The translations under genes were made by a program, and so were the position numbers. This document shows, piece after piece, positions 12,491 to 24,955 of a stretch of 64,000 nucleotides of DNA (its first letter is position 1; every line of letters begins with the position of its first letter). The DNA comes from Sclerodactyla briareus (lineage: Eukaryota; Echinodermata; Holothuroidea; Dendrochirotida; Sclerodactylidae): positions 1-64,000 of the forward strand of contig JAODTK010000799.1 of assembly GCA_026419785.1 (NCBI GenBank). The letters are read 5' to 3'. Below the pieces are notes generated by a model, which was not told where the DNA came from, did no database searches, and saw nothing but the letters and a program-made list of their open reading frames with translations.

Positions 12491-13919
12491 TCAGGTGGCA
12501 CCATGAAATCCTCCGTTTTTTTGTAGTGGTGGCAGGTCTAGGTCTAGATGGCTTCTGCTCCGATTCAATTTCGTTGGTCCAATGTCCTTGGATTTATGCG
12601 TTTCATTTCCATATGTATTAACATTCATGCAGTAACCCTTCTTATAAAATAATCACAAACCGTTAAGGAATAAACTGCAACTGGACACTTTAACTGGGGA
12701 CAACAGTCAGCTCACTGAATTTGGTAGATAACGGACGAGTTGTGTTAAGCTAAATTCAGAGTCAATACTATTTAGAACCAGTAAAAGTTGACCTGCTGTG
12801 TTTATTCCTATTCTATCTCAACCTAGCAAATAAGCATTTTCCAAAAGATTAGAGATATCCATATCTTTAGATCTATATCTTCGTAACTCTAAACAGTAAA
12901 CTAGCAAGCTAGGGTAACTGATGGTGTTAGTTTCCGATCAAAGTAAAATTTCATTGCGTACCATAACACGAGTGCGTGGCTGTTCGTGTTTCCACAGAGA
13001 CACAATCAACCACGCGTCCGACGGAGGTTTTGCTCGTATGAACATGACGTTCACGATGCAAAGAGCGACGCCTCGTTTCGCCCGTTTGCATTTCGTTGAG
13101 GCAGTGCGCTCTTTGAAGCCAGCAATACCGATGTTCTGCGCGTGTACACAGACTTCCAAAGCTCAGGCGTCTTTTATGCATCCAACTGACGGTTATTGCA
13201 AAAATAACAGACATCCATTGTGATTGGGATTAGCCAATCAGAATTCTGTGATCGCAATAACGGATAGCTTGGGGTTGTAGAATTTATAACATATATATCC
13301 GTCTTGGACGTTAGGAACCAAGAATTGCCGGGTGCAGGAGGAGGACGGCCTGTGACTTGGGGACCTGTAAGTGCGTAACGGTTGGTATCGGGTGTTACGC
13401 CTTCCCAGTGGTCGAAAAACTGAGCAAGCAGGTAGTATCGTGAAATACAACTATGGTCAAGTAGAACTTTCCTTTTTTCAATCTCTTGTAGTCATTTCTC
13501 TTTCAACAGTTGTATATATAGATTATATCGGACCAAGTAAAAAGTAGGTGATATTTGTTTGAAATAAATGAATTTATATTTACACTGTCCTGCCTCTGTG
13601 TGATGGCCTGGTCACACTGTAATGATGGCAATAACAATTACGCTCACACAACAACCTAATAATGAACTTGAATGATTGACGTTTTGATGCCAGGCTATCC
13701 AGCTCCCAGTCACTTACTGTGACTTCTCCCCAATCCGATAAATATTTCCAATGAAGCTCTGAGTGGTAAGTTGAATCGCTCTGCCACCTTCGCAGATCCG
13801 AGATGGTTCGAGTGATGTATTGTTAATTTCAAATCTTCTCAGTCTTCCCCACCACCCTCTATTTGGTTGTGGCAAAAGTAGATTATTTAGTTCGGAATCC
13901 TACCAATTTTCTTTCCTAG
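12491..13919. other. No gene seen; CpG-richer patch at 12.95-13.2 kb
   Basis: Around 12,950-13,200 the sequence is richer in CpG and open in several frames on both strands. No domain, start context or splice borders single out one frame. Nothing else is recognised. Confidence 0.3.
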
Positions 13920-14026
13920 AGTGACCCCGCCTAAGTTTGACGCCCTACGGTCCAGTGATGATTTCTCGCCTCTCTTCAAAGATGTCCTCACGGAGAAGGT
14001 GATCAAGCACAAGGAGCATTCCCTCG
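13920..14026 (+). CDS. Candidate internal exon of an unidentified gene
   Basis: I do not recognise this protein. The borders are good: a pyrimidine tract ending TTTTCTTTCCTAG, and a CTCG|GTGAGT donor. The frame is phase 1 at both ends and gives 35 codons including KFDALRSSDDFSPLFKDV and then LTEKVIKHKEHSL, a charged, soluble-looking sequence with ordinary amino-acid use. It has no internal stop. This is the best-bordered of the plus-strand exon candidates upstream of the minisatellite. Its partners may be the segments at 10.1 and 14.7 kb. Their phases do not simply join, so intermediate exons or sequence errors must be assumed. Confidence 0.6.
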
Positions 14027-14660
14027 GTGAGTTTGATTGGTTTAACAAATTTATAGGTTCCCTTGATATATATACGTATCACCAAACCCATGGCGGAAGT
14101 CGAAAAAGAGGGGGGGGGCTAATTGTAGCAAGGGCAGCTATCTGCAATCCAAATGGGTTGCAAACCTGCCACAGGTTCATGAGGAGTTTGGAGGTGGATA
14201 GGCTTGTCTGAAGACAGCAACAACTTCTAGAGACAACATCCCATATTGAACTGCGTATATGTGTTTCCAGGAGTTTTTTGCTTTAAGCTCGAACGATCTG
14301 AGCAGAGTGCTATTAGTACAGGTGGCGTTGTTGAGCAGACCGTCTGAGTAGGTGCTAGTGAAGGTGGCAGTCGCGCAAAGAGAATATGGCATTACAAAAT
14401 CTGTTGCATGTACAACATGCTTCTATTTACAATCAATAAAAGTATGGGGGAAACATGATAGTTGGTAAGTACGTACATGTTAACGGAACTCTGCACAGGA
14501 GTGGTCTTATAGTGTCTCTCTTGTCCTAGGAAATTCCAAGGTCCCTTTAGCTAGCGCCTCTTTACTAGAGGTGGGGGGGGGGGGACAATGGCTATTCCAC
14601 ATCCCCTTTGCCAGAGGAATTGTTGTGTAATTTGGCCATTTGCCCCTTTCTGGTCTCCAG

Positions 14661-14750
14661 TCACGCCTTTCCAGGGAACAGTATGCCGTCGGACAATGCA
14701 GCGAACCTGCAGACAGCTTCACCAAATACCTGACAAAGGAGAAGACCAAT
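14661..14750 (+). CDS. Candidate exon of an unidentified gene
   Basis: A strong pyrimidine-rich acceptor (CCCCTTTCTGGTCTCCAG) is followed by an open frame beginning SRLSREQYAVGQCSEP and continuing through ADSFTKYLTKEKTN. The donor is uncertain: AAT|GTAGAT at 14,751 is possible but weak, and the frame stays open to about 14,860. The composition is protein-like, with no recognised domain. It lies 0.6 kb downstream of the better exon at 13.92 kb on the same strand and runs up to the start of a duplicated non-coding block at about 14.8 kb. It could also be a chance open frame. Confidence 0.35.
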
Positions 14751-14799
14751 GTAGATGAAGAAAGGGCGTTACACCCTCCTTCCCTCTTCCCCGTTTCAT

Positions 14800-15880
14800 C
14801 TCTTATTTTCCTTTCGACTGAATATTTAGGCCGCATTGGTTCGAATAGGCACCGGGAGTGAATAGTGAAGTCCATGACCTCACCTATAGCAACCGCAATT
14901 ACGCCACCTAAGGAAATATATCCGGTGAGTCTGAATTGCTACCCGGAATGTGTTTTCTTGCAAAGCATTAGGCGGCACTGCTACCAAACACTTTGCCATA
15001 TTTTTCTTTTCCACACCAAGCCACAGGGGGCAGAGGGAAGTGAACGAACTGCGCTTCCTCTTGAGGGATACATCCCCTACCCCCCCCAGACCACGTTGGA
15101 CCTTAGCCCCCCGGCTGGCCTACTGCAATTTGCTGTATGGATCCCTCGGCATTACCCTTAGCCTTACCTGATTGGAAGGATAATAATGGTTATAATAATA
15201 ACTATATGATAACTGCACAGGAAAACAAACATGGCAGGTACTGAAATTTATATGAACATTTCAAGACAATTACAAACAGAAAGGTATCTTATGAAGATAA
15301 GTTTTGTTCTGTTCGTTAAAATTCCCACTCAAGTCCAAGGATGTGGACGTGAATGCCTTACAATGCTTCCGATTTTCAGGATCTGTCCTAATGAATATGG
15401 TAACAAGTGACAGCCTCCTACATACATTAGGGTGGTTTGAAACCACAACCTCAAAGGACAAGTCCTGCAGGATGAATTATAAAGAGACTAATATATTAGT
15501 GGAGAAAACTGAATGTGCCAGTCAACTGAAGTTCATACGACTTCCGTTACGGTCCTTCGACGTTCGTCCTTTGAAGTGTGTGCACACAGTAATAACTAGT
15601 CGTCATACTTGCAAACCCGCAACCAATCTTGTTCTCCATTGAATTCACCCATTATTTACTTATGAAGAGCATGTAGGCCAATTGGAGAGGCATGGCATTG
15701 TGGGTGGTAGGTGTTGAGGGGGGGTTACTCGGTAAGAGAAAGACCAACAGGACTTCTGCCAATTAGTGTTGACTTTTACAACAAAATGAAACAATGAAAA
15801 CAGAATAATTACCGGGTGGTCCAAGTGTGCGTCATGAGTTATTGTGCATTTGCAGTAAATATGGTCTAAATCCAGTCCCG
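14800..15880. repeat. Direct duplication, copy 1 (~1.05 kb)
   Basis: Aligning by eye with 17,500-18,555 shows shared blocks in the same order. They include GTGAATAGTGAAGTCC and CATGACCTCACC near the start, CCACACCAAGCCAC in the middle, then AAGTTTTGTTCTGTTCGTTA, and AACATGAAACAATGAA or its equivalent near the end. The copies differ by many substitutions and indels. Neither carries a gene. They could be remnants of a larger repeat or of LTR-like ends, but no retroviral-type coding sequence lies between them. Confidence 0.7.
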
Positions 15881-15899
15881 ACATTTAACAGGATCAGCA

Positions 15900-16765
15900 A
15901 GTGGAGCATCAATGTGTGTTAATTTGCATATGTATGCAAAAGCATGAAGTTGGTGGGATTGGAAATGAACTGTGGGTATGGTTACTTCAGTTCAACTTTG
16001 TCATCATGGATGCCGGGTCAATGGAGGTCCTTCAATACTGTATAATCGGCATAATTATGGTAATGCCAAGTTTGCCCATTCCCTGAAACTTTGTAGTTAT
16101 GACTTATCCTTACCTTCAACATTCTTAAATGAAACTAGGAAGTTATTCAGTAATCAGTTAGTCTATTTTCCATAGTTCATTCCAAATTCAAAGTTGTTAG
16201 ATCTTAGGAGCTTGTGATGCGTATGGTATCTACCATCGACTCGAGTACTGGGGGTATTCATGTGTGTATAATGTTGCTTCATTCATGCAAATGTTCAAGT
16301 TGGTTAGAGCCCCATGAGTGTGAGAAGTGTGGTTCACAGTGGCCATGAGATAATATTGAAATGAGGGAAATGGGGTCAATGAAAGTGAATATTGTGTTAA
16401 TGCATAAGTCAAACAATTTCAGCATATTTCCAACGAAACCTATACACTCCTTCGGTAGCACATGGCCAACAGTCCTATGAATTTGAAAATGTGCACTGTT
16501 ATTAAGCTGGTCATGTTAACTACAAATAATACAAACATCTGGGAGCAAGACATGGAATGCTTGTAATTGTTTGCATTGTGACTCATAGAAACAACCATCG
16601 ATCCTGGCAACCAGGCGGGACACTGGGTGATGGCCTTGTACTATTGGAAACACATCTTTCTGAACAAGTGGAAGTTTACAAAAATAATACGGAATGTATA
16701 AAATTTCCCAAAATAGCGGGAGGGACGATACCAATGTCATTTGTTTTTACTTGGGCCTAAGTTAA
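15900..16765 (-). mobile_element. Family A repeat element, truncated
   Basis: This contains the ~90-130 bp tandem units of family A (ATGAAA..TTGG.GGGTATGG, then ATGGAGGTCATTC-like and TTTGCATA-like segments). It ends with the conserved flank GCTTGTAATTGTTTGCAT at about 16,560. Relative to the full copies at 46.4 and 59.9 kb, the end bearing the hairpin is missing. Orientation is given with the hairpin end as 3'. Confidence 0.6.
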
Positions 16766-17499
16766 GCCTGGCCTTGGAGGCTATTTTGGGCTAATGAGAG
16801 AAACTGCGAAAGTTGAACTACAGTAGTCAGTCAGTTAATCCCCAATGACTGCCTGGGGTTCAGTGGGTTACAAAACACTTCCACATAACAGAAATGTTTA
16901 CATTAGGATATTCAGTCCTCTGTGAGGATATTAAATAGGCCTAAGGGCCAAGGGCAGATGGCTCAAAACTATTTCTTTTGTAGCATAGAGTTTGAACATA
17001 CTGCTTTCTACAAGTTTTAACCAACAACCGTTTCAGCCAAGTACCGTTTCGGCTAACCTGTACATGGATGTTTACGGCCAAACCACGTGATGTTTTGGCC
17101 GCCTGCCTTGAAATATAACCAACATTAATCCTAATATTCATTCCATAATACCGGTGGTAATGCAATACTGTGTGACTTGTTCTAACCATAGAAACGCTTG
17201 ATGATTCTCGATACAACGCCAGCTAATAAGAAGGCCAAGCCGTGTATTTGAGCCCAAAGATGTTACAGGCTTTCAAAAGGCTTATTTATTGGACACTTTT
17301 TTTTGGGATAAGATTTAAGGTGTGTAGGCGCCTGAGGGCTGACATAACAATCGTTGACATCATTCGATGATAGGTCAAAGGAAACTAAAGAATCAAACAG
17401 CATTCAATGAAAGTTCCGTCATAAGGGCTATGTGTTGATCATTCTGAAGTGAAATATTATGCGCCATTTATTTGGGTTTGAGCTACGCCCATTGGTGGC
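16766..17499. other. No gene seen
   Basis: This is the spacer between the family A copy and the second copy of the ~1 kb duplication. Only short open frames with no features are present. Confidence 0.35.
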
Positions 17500-18555
17500 T
17501 CTTGTTTTTGTTTCTGAACTTTATATTTGGCGCATTGTTCGAAGATGAGCACTGGGAAGTGAATAGTGAAGTCCCATGACCTCACCCATCGCAATCGCAA
17601 GTACAGGCCACCTAAGGAAATCATCCGTGACTGCTGGAATTCTTACAGGAATGTTTGCCTTGTAACGCGCACTGGTACCACTTTGCCATTTTTTTCCACA
17701 CCAAGCCACCAGGGGAGAGGGTAAGTGACAAATGTGCATTTTCTTGAAGAGATTTACTTCCCTACCCCCACCCAGACCACAGTTGGACCTTAGCTCGGCT
17801 CGCCTAACTGCCGAATTTGCTGTATGGATCCCACGGCAGTACCCTTAGCCTTAAATGATGGGAAGATAAAATAATGGTGAATAATAATAACTATAAGGAT
17901 AACTTGCACAGGAAAAAAAAACATGGCCGGTACTGAAATTTATGAACATTCAAGAGACAATTACAAACAAAGGCTACTTATGAAGAGATAAGTTTTGTTC
18001 TGTTCGTTAAAATTCCCACTCAAGTCAACTGATGGAAACGTGAAATGCTACAATGCTTCCGGTCTTAATATGTTAACAGTTACGGCCTACTACATACATT
18101 AGGGTGGTGGAAAACTCACAACCTCAAAGGAAAAATGCAGGATGAAATATAAAAAGACTAATATAAGTAGCTGGAGGAAAGACGGAATGTGCCAGTCCAA
18201 ACTTGAAGTGCATACGACTTTCTTATGGTTCCTTGAAGTCGTCCTTTGAAGTGTGTGCAACAGTAATAAATAGTGTCATCACTTGCACAACTGCAAACAA
18301 TCTTTTCCCATTGAAATACACCCATTATTTTCACTTTGAAGGCATTAGCCTATTGGAGAGTGCTAGGTGGGTTGGTACGTGTTGAGGATTACTTCGGTAA
18401 GAGAAGAAAACATGACTTCTGCCAAGGGTGGACTTTTTCAACAAACATGAAACAATGAACTACATGACATAACGTCCGGGTTGTTCCAAGTGTGATTGCC
18501 GCGCTATTGTGCAGTTGGGATTCGCCCCAATTTCTATGCATATATAATGGACCAA
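17500..18555. repeat. Direct duplication, copy 2 (~1.05 kb)
   Basis: This is the second copy of the block at 14,800-15,880, in the same orientation and about 2.7 kb downstream. Shared landmarks include GTGAATAGTGAAGTCCCATG (17,559 onwards) and AAAATTCCCACTCAAGTC (18,009 onwards). Confidence 0.7.
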
Positions 18556-19254
18556 AGTTGGACGGCCAATACTCCACATAGGAACTCGTTTATTGAATGA
18601 AATTGGGTTTGGACCTACAGATATGGTTTTCCATTCTCAATGGATATAACCTCTGATGTATCCAAGCCTGCCAGTGGTCCTTTAACAGGAACAGAAACAC
18701 TACTGATGTGAAGGGCTCGGCGAGCGTTTAGAGATATAGCATACCTACTTGGTTATGCAATCCAATTCTCCCGATTCAAATCATGGTAAAAAAGTCCCAA
18801 CCCCCATTCATAAAACTGACAGTGTAGTACACCTGCAAGCTTAGGGCCACAAGACAGACAGATAGGCTCCACCACTGGACCTCTCTAGTTCACCTGAAAA
18901 AGCCAAAACAACAGATCTCGAAACCGAAAAACTGACAATATTTCAGTCATTGTGTTCAGCTCTGAAAACCAAATCAAACGGTTCACTGACTACCATTCAA
19001 AATTCGACATGCTCAAATCAGCAATTTAGTGGGTAAGTGATGGTAAGTACCATAGCTGATGGTTTATCACACTGGCAGGCTGTGTGCAGATATTATAGGC
19101 AAGTGAACAGACTCATCTGCCACTATTAATCAGGTAACGGTTTGTATATTACCATTCGATTAAGTTTATGCCATGTTACCAGTGAACAGAGTTACTGCTA
19201 GAGTGTGCAAAATCCAGTGAAAAATCAGTAACTCGCACTGATTTCCATGAGAGT
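18556..19254. other. No gene seen
   Basis: No open frame, repeat or RNA-like structure in this stretch is supported. Confidence 0.35.
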
Positions 19255-19455
19255 TGAACAGTTGTGTCCCACCTGAACAAAGTTCAGGAAAAAACTTTGC
19301 GATCACTTTGTTGTGTGTATGTATGTGTGTTCCGCTTTCCTCGTTCGCAGGATTTCTCGGAACATAAGACCGATCTTGATGACATTTTGTAGTATGACTT
19401 AGTCTTGTTCAAGACTCGACTCATCTTGCGATCCGCAACCATTGAGTTTAAGTGA
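19255..19455 (-). mobile_element. Family A repeat, hairpin end only
   Basis: This carries the intact terminal hairpin: CCTGAAC at 19,272-19,278, a 3-base loop, and GTTCAGG at 19,282-19,288. The conserved GCGATCACTTTGTTGTGTGT and CGCAGGATTTCTC segments follow. The tandem-unit core is absent here. A fragment of the adjoining family sequence (GATCAGATTTTGGGCA.AAAGTC) reappears near 20,030. Confidence 0.65.
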
Positions 19456-20057
19456 TATCGAACGTGTATAGCTAGCTACAACTACTGCACCTACAGATCC
19501 ATGGGATAACCCTCGACATCGAGTCTTGTTGAACTAGACAAAGGCTTTCCAACGGTAGTATTGAGATGATAGAGGTGATGACTGATCGCGTAATTAGTCT
19601 CCTTATTATGGCAAATTTCCAACTAGCATGTCGTCTCCGTACCGCCATACTTGCCAGCTGGCGCTAATTGGTTGCAGCGTTTACGAGCTGCGCCCACTGA
19701 CAGTGCATCATTCATCACCACGTTGTGATTGTAACAGGCAAAATTTAATTAAGAAGCCAAACTCCCACACTGTGGCCTGCGTATATGTAACAGTGGCGTT
19801 ATTACCGTTACCATTGACAATGCTGAGAAATGACGCAATTGGTCGCTTCACAATTTGAAACAAAGTTTCGCCTTGATTTGCAAAATGATTAGACGATTGT
19901 GCTGAGGGTTACACCACTGATACATACATCAGCAACTAGAGGGTGTATTATGCGTAGGGCGATTGAAAGACACAATCGTCCAAACATTAAGACTAGGTAT
20001 ATCAGGGTTTGGTGGGACGTGATCTGATCAGATTTTGGGCACAAAGTCTCTAGCGCC

Positions 20058-20120
20058 ATGTCCAAAATATGGCCGCCGCCCTTGGCGAGCGAGGGAGGCC
20101 GCACCGCCGCCGCGGCTTAG
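20058..20120 (+). other. GC-rich micro-ORF segment, related in inverted orientation to 23,889-23,978
   Basis: A CpG-rich patch contains GCGCCATGTC and a 20-codon open frame starting MSKIWPPPLASEGG and ending in alanines. A similar patch in opposite orientation 3.9 kb away starts MSKVLPSAAAAL. On the other strand the sequence contains GGCGGCCATATTTTGGACAT, which is close to the YY1-type AANATGGCGGC promoter motif. It could be a promoter remnant or part of a repeat. I do not claim a translated gene. Confidence 0.3.
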
Positions 20121-21329
20121 GTTCGTTGCTATGAACCAAAAACCAATAACAATGCCAGGCAGCGCTTGCCTGCCGGCAGGGCCGCCCGTATGAGCTCACA
20201 CCCTGCTATAAGTGTGCTGTGAGTGTGCACCAGTGCATCTCAACAGTGAATCTGTTGAAACGGTGCCGCAGCCCGCCTTAGGCTTTTTATAAAAATCAAT
20301 ACATTGATTGGTAAAATGAGCAGAAAGAATTACCGTTTGGGGGTTTTGTTAACAATATTTTTATGATTCCCTCACTCAACATTCTATTGTACATATATGC
20401 GAATTATTATACATGTCATGCAAACCAAAAATCTTTATGGGCTAATAAGAATAGTTTGTGACCACAATTCCATTATGAACGTTGTGTAGGGTAGTAGTCT
20501 TAAGGTGACCTCGTGCAACAGTATGTCGGATATGTTCTGCTGTATTTATCAATTAGAAATTAAACTGAAAATAGATATAGAAGATTGGCGAGGGTATCGG
20601 GCACGCGGGGTGTCATGAAAATCTCAACAATTAGTCAACCAAATCTAGAAAAATTGGCGAGTGAAGTTTTACGTTTAAGATTGTCGATTGAGGAAATCCG
20701 GTTCTACCTCTAGTAGTGGGAGCACTTTGGTGCTCCACACAAGAAATCCGCCTGGGGGACGTTAGCACTGTGAACCCCAGACACACGCTCCTCGACTGCA
20801 TGCGCAGTGCTGGCGAGACTTACTCAGCGGCAGTAGCCAACGATCATGATCGAGCATATGATTATCATGATAGAAACAGAAAGGTCGGGCGGGTAAACGC
20901 AAGACGTATCTATCCCCGCATCTCTTATTCAAGAAATTTGCTGTGAACATGAAACTGAACAAATCGTGAAAACGAAGACATTTATTGACTTGTGAAGCGA
21001 AAACAACGTGTACAGGTATAGGGGTCATTCCATGAATTGAAACAGAAGGGGCCAACCTACGACAGGATATTTCAGCCCAAAAGCAGTTTTTTCTCCATGC
21101 TCAATCAATTTCTACTCAAGAAGATTTTTGTGTGATTCTTCATTTACTGATCGAACGTACTATTTTGCATTGAAAATAGGATATACAACATCCACAGGTT
21201 CATAAATTGGATAAGTACAGGGTTTAAATGTACGGGGCACCAAAGTATTAAAATAAATCACCCACACAAGCTTTTAATTTGTTTTATGAAGTGATCTGAT
21301 GATTTGTCAATTTCGGACAGGGATATTAA
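20121..21329. other. No gene seen
   Basis: A GC-rich 5' part includes the palindrome CCTGCCGGCAGG near 20,168. The rest is A/T-rich sequence with short overlapping frames only. Confidence 0.35.
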
Positions 21330-22450
21330 ACAATTCTTCATTTAATGGTAGTTGGAGGTTGTTCGGGCCATAGAAGATATTAGGCCTAATGCACTTGTTG
21401 TTGTGTATGAGCACCCCTACAGCCCCGGACAAGGTGCGTCCTTAAAATTGCACATGTATTCACGATTCGACCTTAACAAAAACATTTTGGATCCCCGACA
21501 GAGGTCAAATTCAGGGAGAGGTCACACACATGCAGGTCAACAATTTATCACTAAGGGACATCAGCGCTTCGCAGCTATGCAATTCTCGGGATTATAGCAA
21601 AAAACAGTTTTGATTCCTAAGTGACCTCGAATGACCTGTAATGATTAGACAGTTTTATGGATTGGGGGGGGGGGGGGGGTGGGAATGTTACGCTCCATGC
21701 GATACATCAACTCCTAGGAGCATTGTGCAATTCTGAGAAACAACCCCAGTGTTATTGCCGGAAAGTACTACAATCAGGTTTTGACCCCGAAGTGACTTTA
21801 ATGACCTTCAATGACCATGGCGGGTTTCATGATAAATTGTACACGCAATGTGAGCATCCACTCCTAGAAGCATATGGCATTCAATTACATGTCTAATGTA
21901 TTGCGAAAAAGTATTAAACTCACATTTGATTCTGGTTCAGGATAACTAAATATGCAAATAGTCCCACAAAATTTACCCTCAGTGACTTGATGCTATTGAA
22001 ATAAATTTATCAGGAACTGGTAGTAGGTCCTATCACAAAGTTTCTTTTTTTTTTGTAAAAATCCCTAAGAGTGAGAAAATAATTGCAATTAATTCTATTC
22101 TGATTTATGCTACGAATATGTACATAAACACCAAGAATGACCCCAGTGATTTCAACGCAATAATAAATTTATCGGATGTTGGAGGTCCTACTCACCAAGT
22201 TTCGTGAGAATCCAACAAAGTTGATAATTTGCCTAATTGCGAATTGGCCCACTATATGCAAACTTAGTCATGCAAATGACCCGTTGACCTCGGCACATTA
22301 GGAAAATTCATCGGCACTGATAGTGGCCCTATACCAAGTTCATGAAAATCCAATGAAGTTTGAAATATCACATACATCATGCTAATTAGGCTAGGCCAAG
22401 AAATGCAAACTTGACCGGATATGACCTTGAAATTGTCGTTTTTCAACGTT
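21330..22450. repeat. Diverged tandem repeats with TGACCT.NAATGACC motifs
   Basis: Units starting near 21,340 and 21,640 share GTGACCT..AATGACCT, a G-rich or GGTCAA segment, ACTCCTAG(G/A)AGCAT..G..ATTC-like text and a following GTATTA/TACTACA segment. From about 22,110 two further units share CATCGGCACTG/TTATCGGATGTT, CACCAAGTTTCGTGA and AAATCCAATGAAGTTTG. The second pair resembles the core units of family A. No gene is present. Confidence 0.5.
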
Positions 22451-23888
22451 TTTTTGGGCTCAACAAACTACCCCCCCCAACCACCCTGTTTCGTTGTTGT
22501 TAAATTCCATCAAACTTGGAAAATTTGCGGAAAGGAAAAACTGCCAAATAGAGGGCAGCACATATACGATATAGCCCATTTTCGAAACTTATAGAGATTT
22601 TACATACGGACATGTTGTAACCAAGTTTTGTGTCAATCGGATAAACTGTTAAAGAATGAGAACGCTAACGCCCAAAGTTTCAGGCGGCGCGGAGACGGCC
22701 GGGCAGGCGGAGGAGAGGCGGAGGAGACGGCGGGGGGCACACGGTCAAAACCAAATCCCCGAACACTACCAGTGGTTGCGGGGATTATAATTGACAATGT
22801 AGGTACTGTATAGTATCCATGGAAAATGAGAAATAAAGAGTACGAATCGATTTGGGGAAACAGGTATTCAGAGACTCAGAAGTGGTTTGAAATAAATGAA
22901 ATTAGATCAGTAATTTTTTCTACCAATTACTATATATGATGACATATGTGTTATTCACCTGCTTTATCATGAAGCTCCGCCCCAATCTCAGTGGACTCGT
23001 TCATTATGTGCTATGGGGTCACTTTAATTGTATGTATTAAGTGATTACTTTTTGGTTCACTGTGACTGGAACGGGAGGGGGTAAGTAATCAAATTAATCA
23101 TTTATATTTTTTATTGGCAACCGTTGACTCTGCCATGTTCATTCTGCGTATTAGGACTGGCCAGGGGGAGGGCGGGAGGAGGGGGGGGGGTTCTGGAATT
23201 CACTTAGACATCGTTATGGTACTAAACCATGACTTTTACCAGTTCCACTCCATAATTCCAGGACGTCCCAGGACGACACGCTGTCTAAGCGAGGGATGTT
23301 TGTTGTCAGGACTGACACTGGCAGAAATGGTTTGTAGCAGCTACAGAAAATCGGCCTCAGAACTCGAATGAAAACGAAGGGATTTCGCATTTTCGGAAGT
23401 ATTCGAAATTCATAAACCAATTTAAGGATGCTATTTCCATCGGTTACAACTTTCGAGAAAAAACGGTTGTAGCCAGGCTAGCCATATACTATACTTTTTC
23501 GGGAAAACTGGACCATGGGTCATGGCCTCAGCCAGGGCTACGGGCCCGATTTTCTCGAAAGTGAATACAGATGGGAAAGAGCATCCTAAATTAGGGTTAT
23601 GATTCAATACTGCTGCAGAAAAAAATCGAAAAACTCTCTTCCGTTTTGTAGTTATGGCGAGATTTTCTGCCCGCCGTTAGGCAGGCCTTAACTTTTCACC
23701 ACATCGTAATATCACTGGCTGGTGCTGGTGTGTGTGCATTGAATGCAGGATGCAGTCATTGTGTATATCGACAATAGTTCTATTGATCGTCGGCCCCGGC
23801 GCTGCGTGCCTGCTCGTTTGTTCAACATTGAATATAACGGTCCGCACAGGTCCAGTCGGTGGTTGCTAAGGCAGTCTATTGTGTCTGA
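22451..23888. other. No gene seen; purine-rich GC patch
   Basis: About 22,680-22,740 is a G/A-rich CpG patch that yields an Arg/Gly-rich open frame, and 23,160-23,190 is a G run. No supported exon is present. Confidence 0.35.
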
Positions 23889-23978
23889 TTACCGCGGCCT
23901 CCGCTCATCAAGCTTTCTCCCAGCCGCCGCAGATTGCCTCCGCAAGGCGGCGGCCGCCGATGGTAAAACTTTTGACAT
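23889..23978 (-). other. GC-rich micro-ORF segment, inverted relative of 20,058-20,120
   Basis: The minus strand reads GGCGCCATGTCAAAAGTTTT and then a GCC-repeat-rich 29-codon frame beginning MSKVLPSAAAAL and ending at TAA at 23,889. Shared with the segment at 20,058 are the CGCCATGTC start, the proline/alanine codons and the GCC/GGC repeats, in opposite orientation. It may be a duplicated promoter or first-exon remnant, or part of an inverted repeat bounding about 3.9 kb. Confidence 0.3.
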
Positions 23979-24119
23979 GGCGCCTAACTAAGTAGGTAGT
24001 AGGTTATTTATGTAATTTATTGTTCAGGCTCGTTAGCACGACTAACGAATGAACTGTCAGTGCTATGGTGACTGGTTTGGCCATGGGTGCAAGGATATGA
24101 AGAAGAATGACCTGATTGG

Positions 24120-24955
24120 AATTCAAGACACAGCCTAACATAGCTAATTAAGTCATTTTAATTTGCATATTTTATGCCAAATTCCAAAGTTCGTCAGATT
24201 TTCCCGAACTTGGTGAAATATTGTCGCCCTTCAGGAGGTCATTTCAATGTGTTTTAAATTTGCATGAATTTACGAAATCCTAAATTGGTTGGGGTTTCAT
24301 GCAACTCTGGTTGGTAGTATGTGTACCTCTAGTATGACACTTTTCACACCAATCATTGATTCAGGGTCCCTGGAGGGGACTTCATTTCAACATGTCTTAA
24401 TGTATAATTCATGTGGTACTTTCAGTTAGAGGATTCTCATGAAACTTGGTGAGATGTCATACTTTTAACGCTCCAACGTTTTGTTAAGCTGACTGGTAGG
24501 TCTTCATGTGTCCTATTTTGTCCATAATTTAGTGCAATTTCGAATTTTGTTCAACTTTCATGAAGCTCGGTGGGTATGATCTAAGCTCTAGTCCCCCAAA
24601 TTTTGAAATAGAACTTGAATCACCTGGTGCTCCTTAATGCAAATGTTCGAGTTAGTTGATTCCCATGAAATGTAATAGTGTGGTCCATCATTGGTCCCGA
24701 AGAAGATGGGGTCCATGAAGTTGAGTAGTGTGTCTACTTTGCATAATTTAGGCAATTGTGGTCACATTTCCCACCAAACTTATACTCCTTTGGTGGAAAT
24801 GGTCAATAATCGGACCATTGATTCGAAATTGTCACTATTAGTAGACTGTTTCTGGGAAATGTTTAAGACAAAATCTAAGGCACCAATGGAATGGTTTGTA
24901 ATTGTTTGCATGGTGACGGATGGACCAGGCATGGCAATGGTGGCGTTAGCCTCGT
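24120..24955 (-). mobile_element. Family A repeat element, hairpin end missing
   Basis: At least five core units are visible, each with TTC(A/C)TGAA(C/G)(T/C)(T/C)GGT.G and GGTC.T..ATGTGTC-like segments. The conserved flank TTGTAATTGTTTGCATGGTG lies at about 24,897. The other end fades out near 24,120 without the hairpin. Confidence 0.6.

Noticed and set aside
14507-14875. 122-codon minus-strand frame
   Set aside because: It is the opposite strand of a better exon-like plus-strand segment at 14,661 and carries no domain.
14800-18555. LTR retrotransposon with ~1-kb LTRs
   Set aside because: There is no gag, protease, reverse transcriptase or integrase sequence between the copies, and no clear TG..CA ends were seen.
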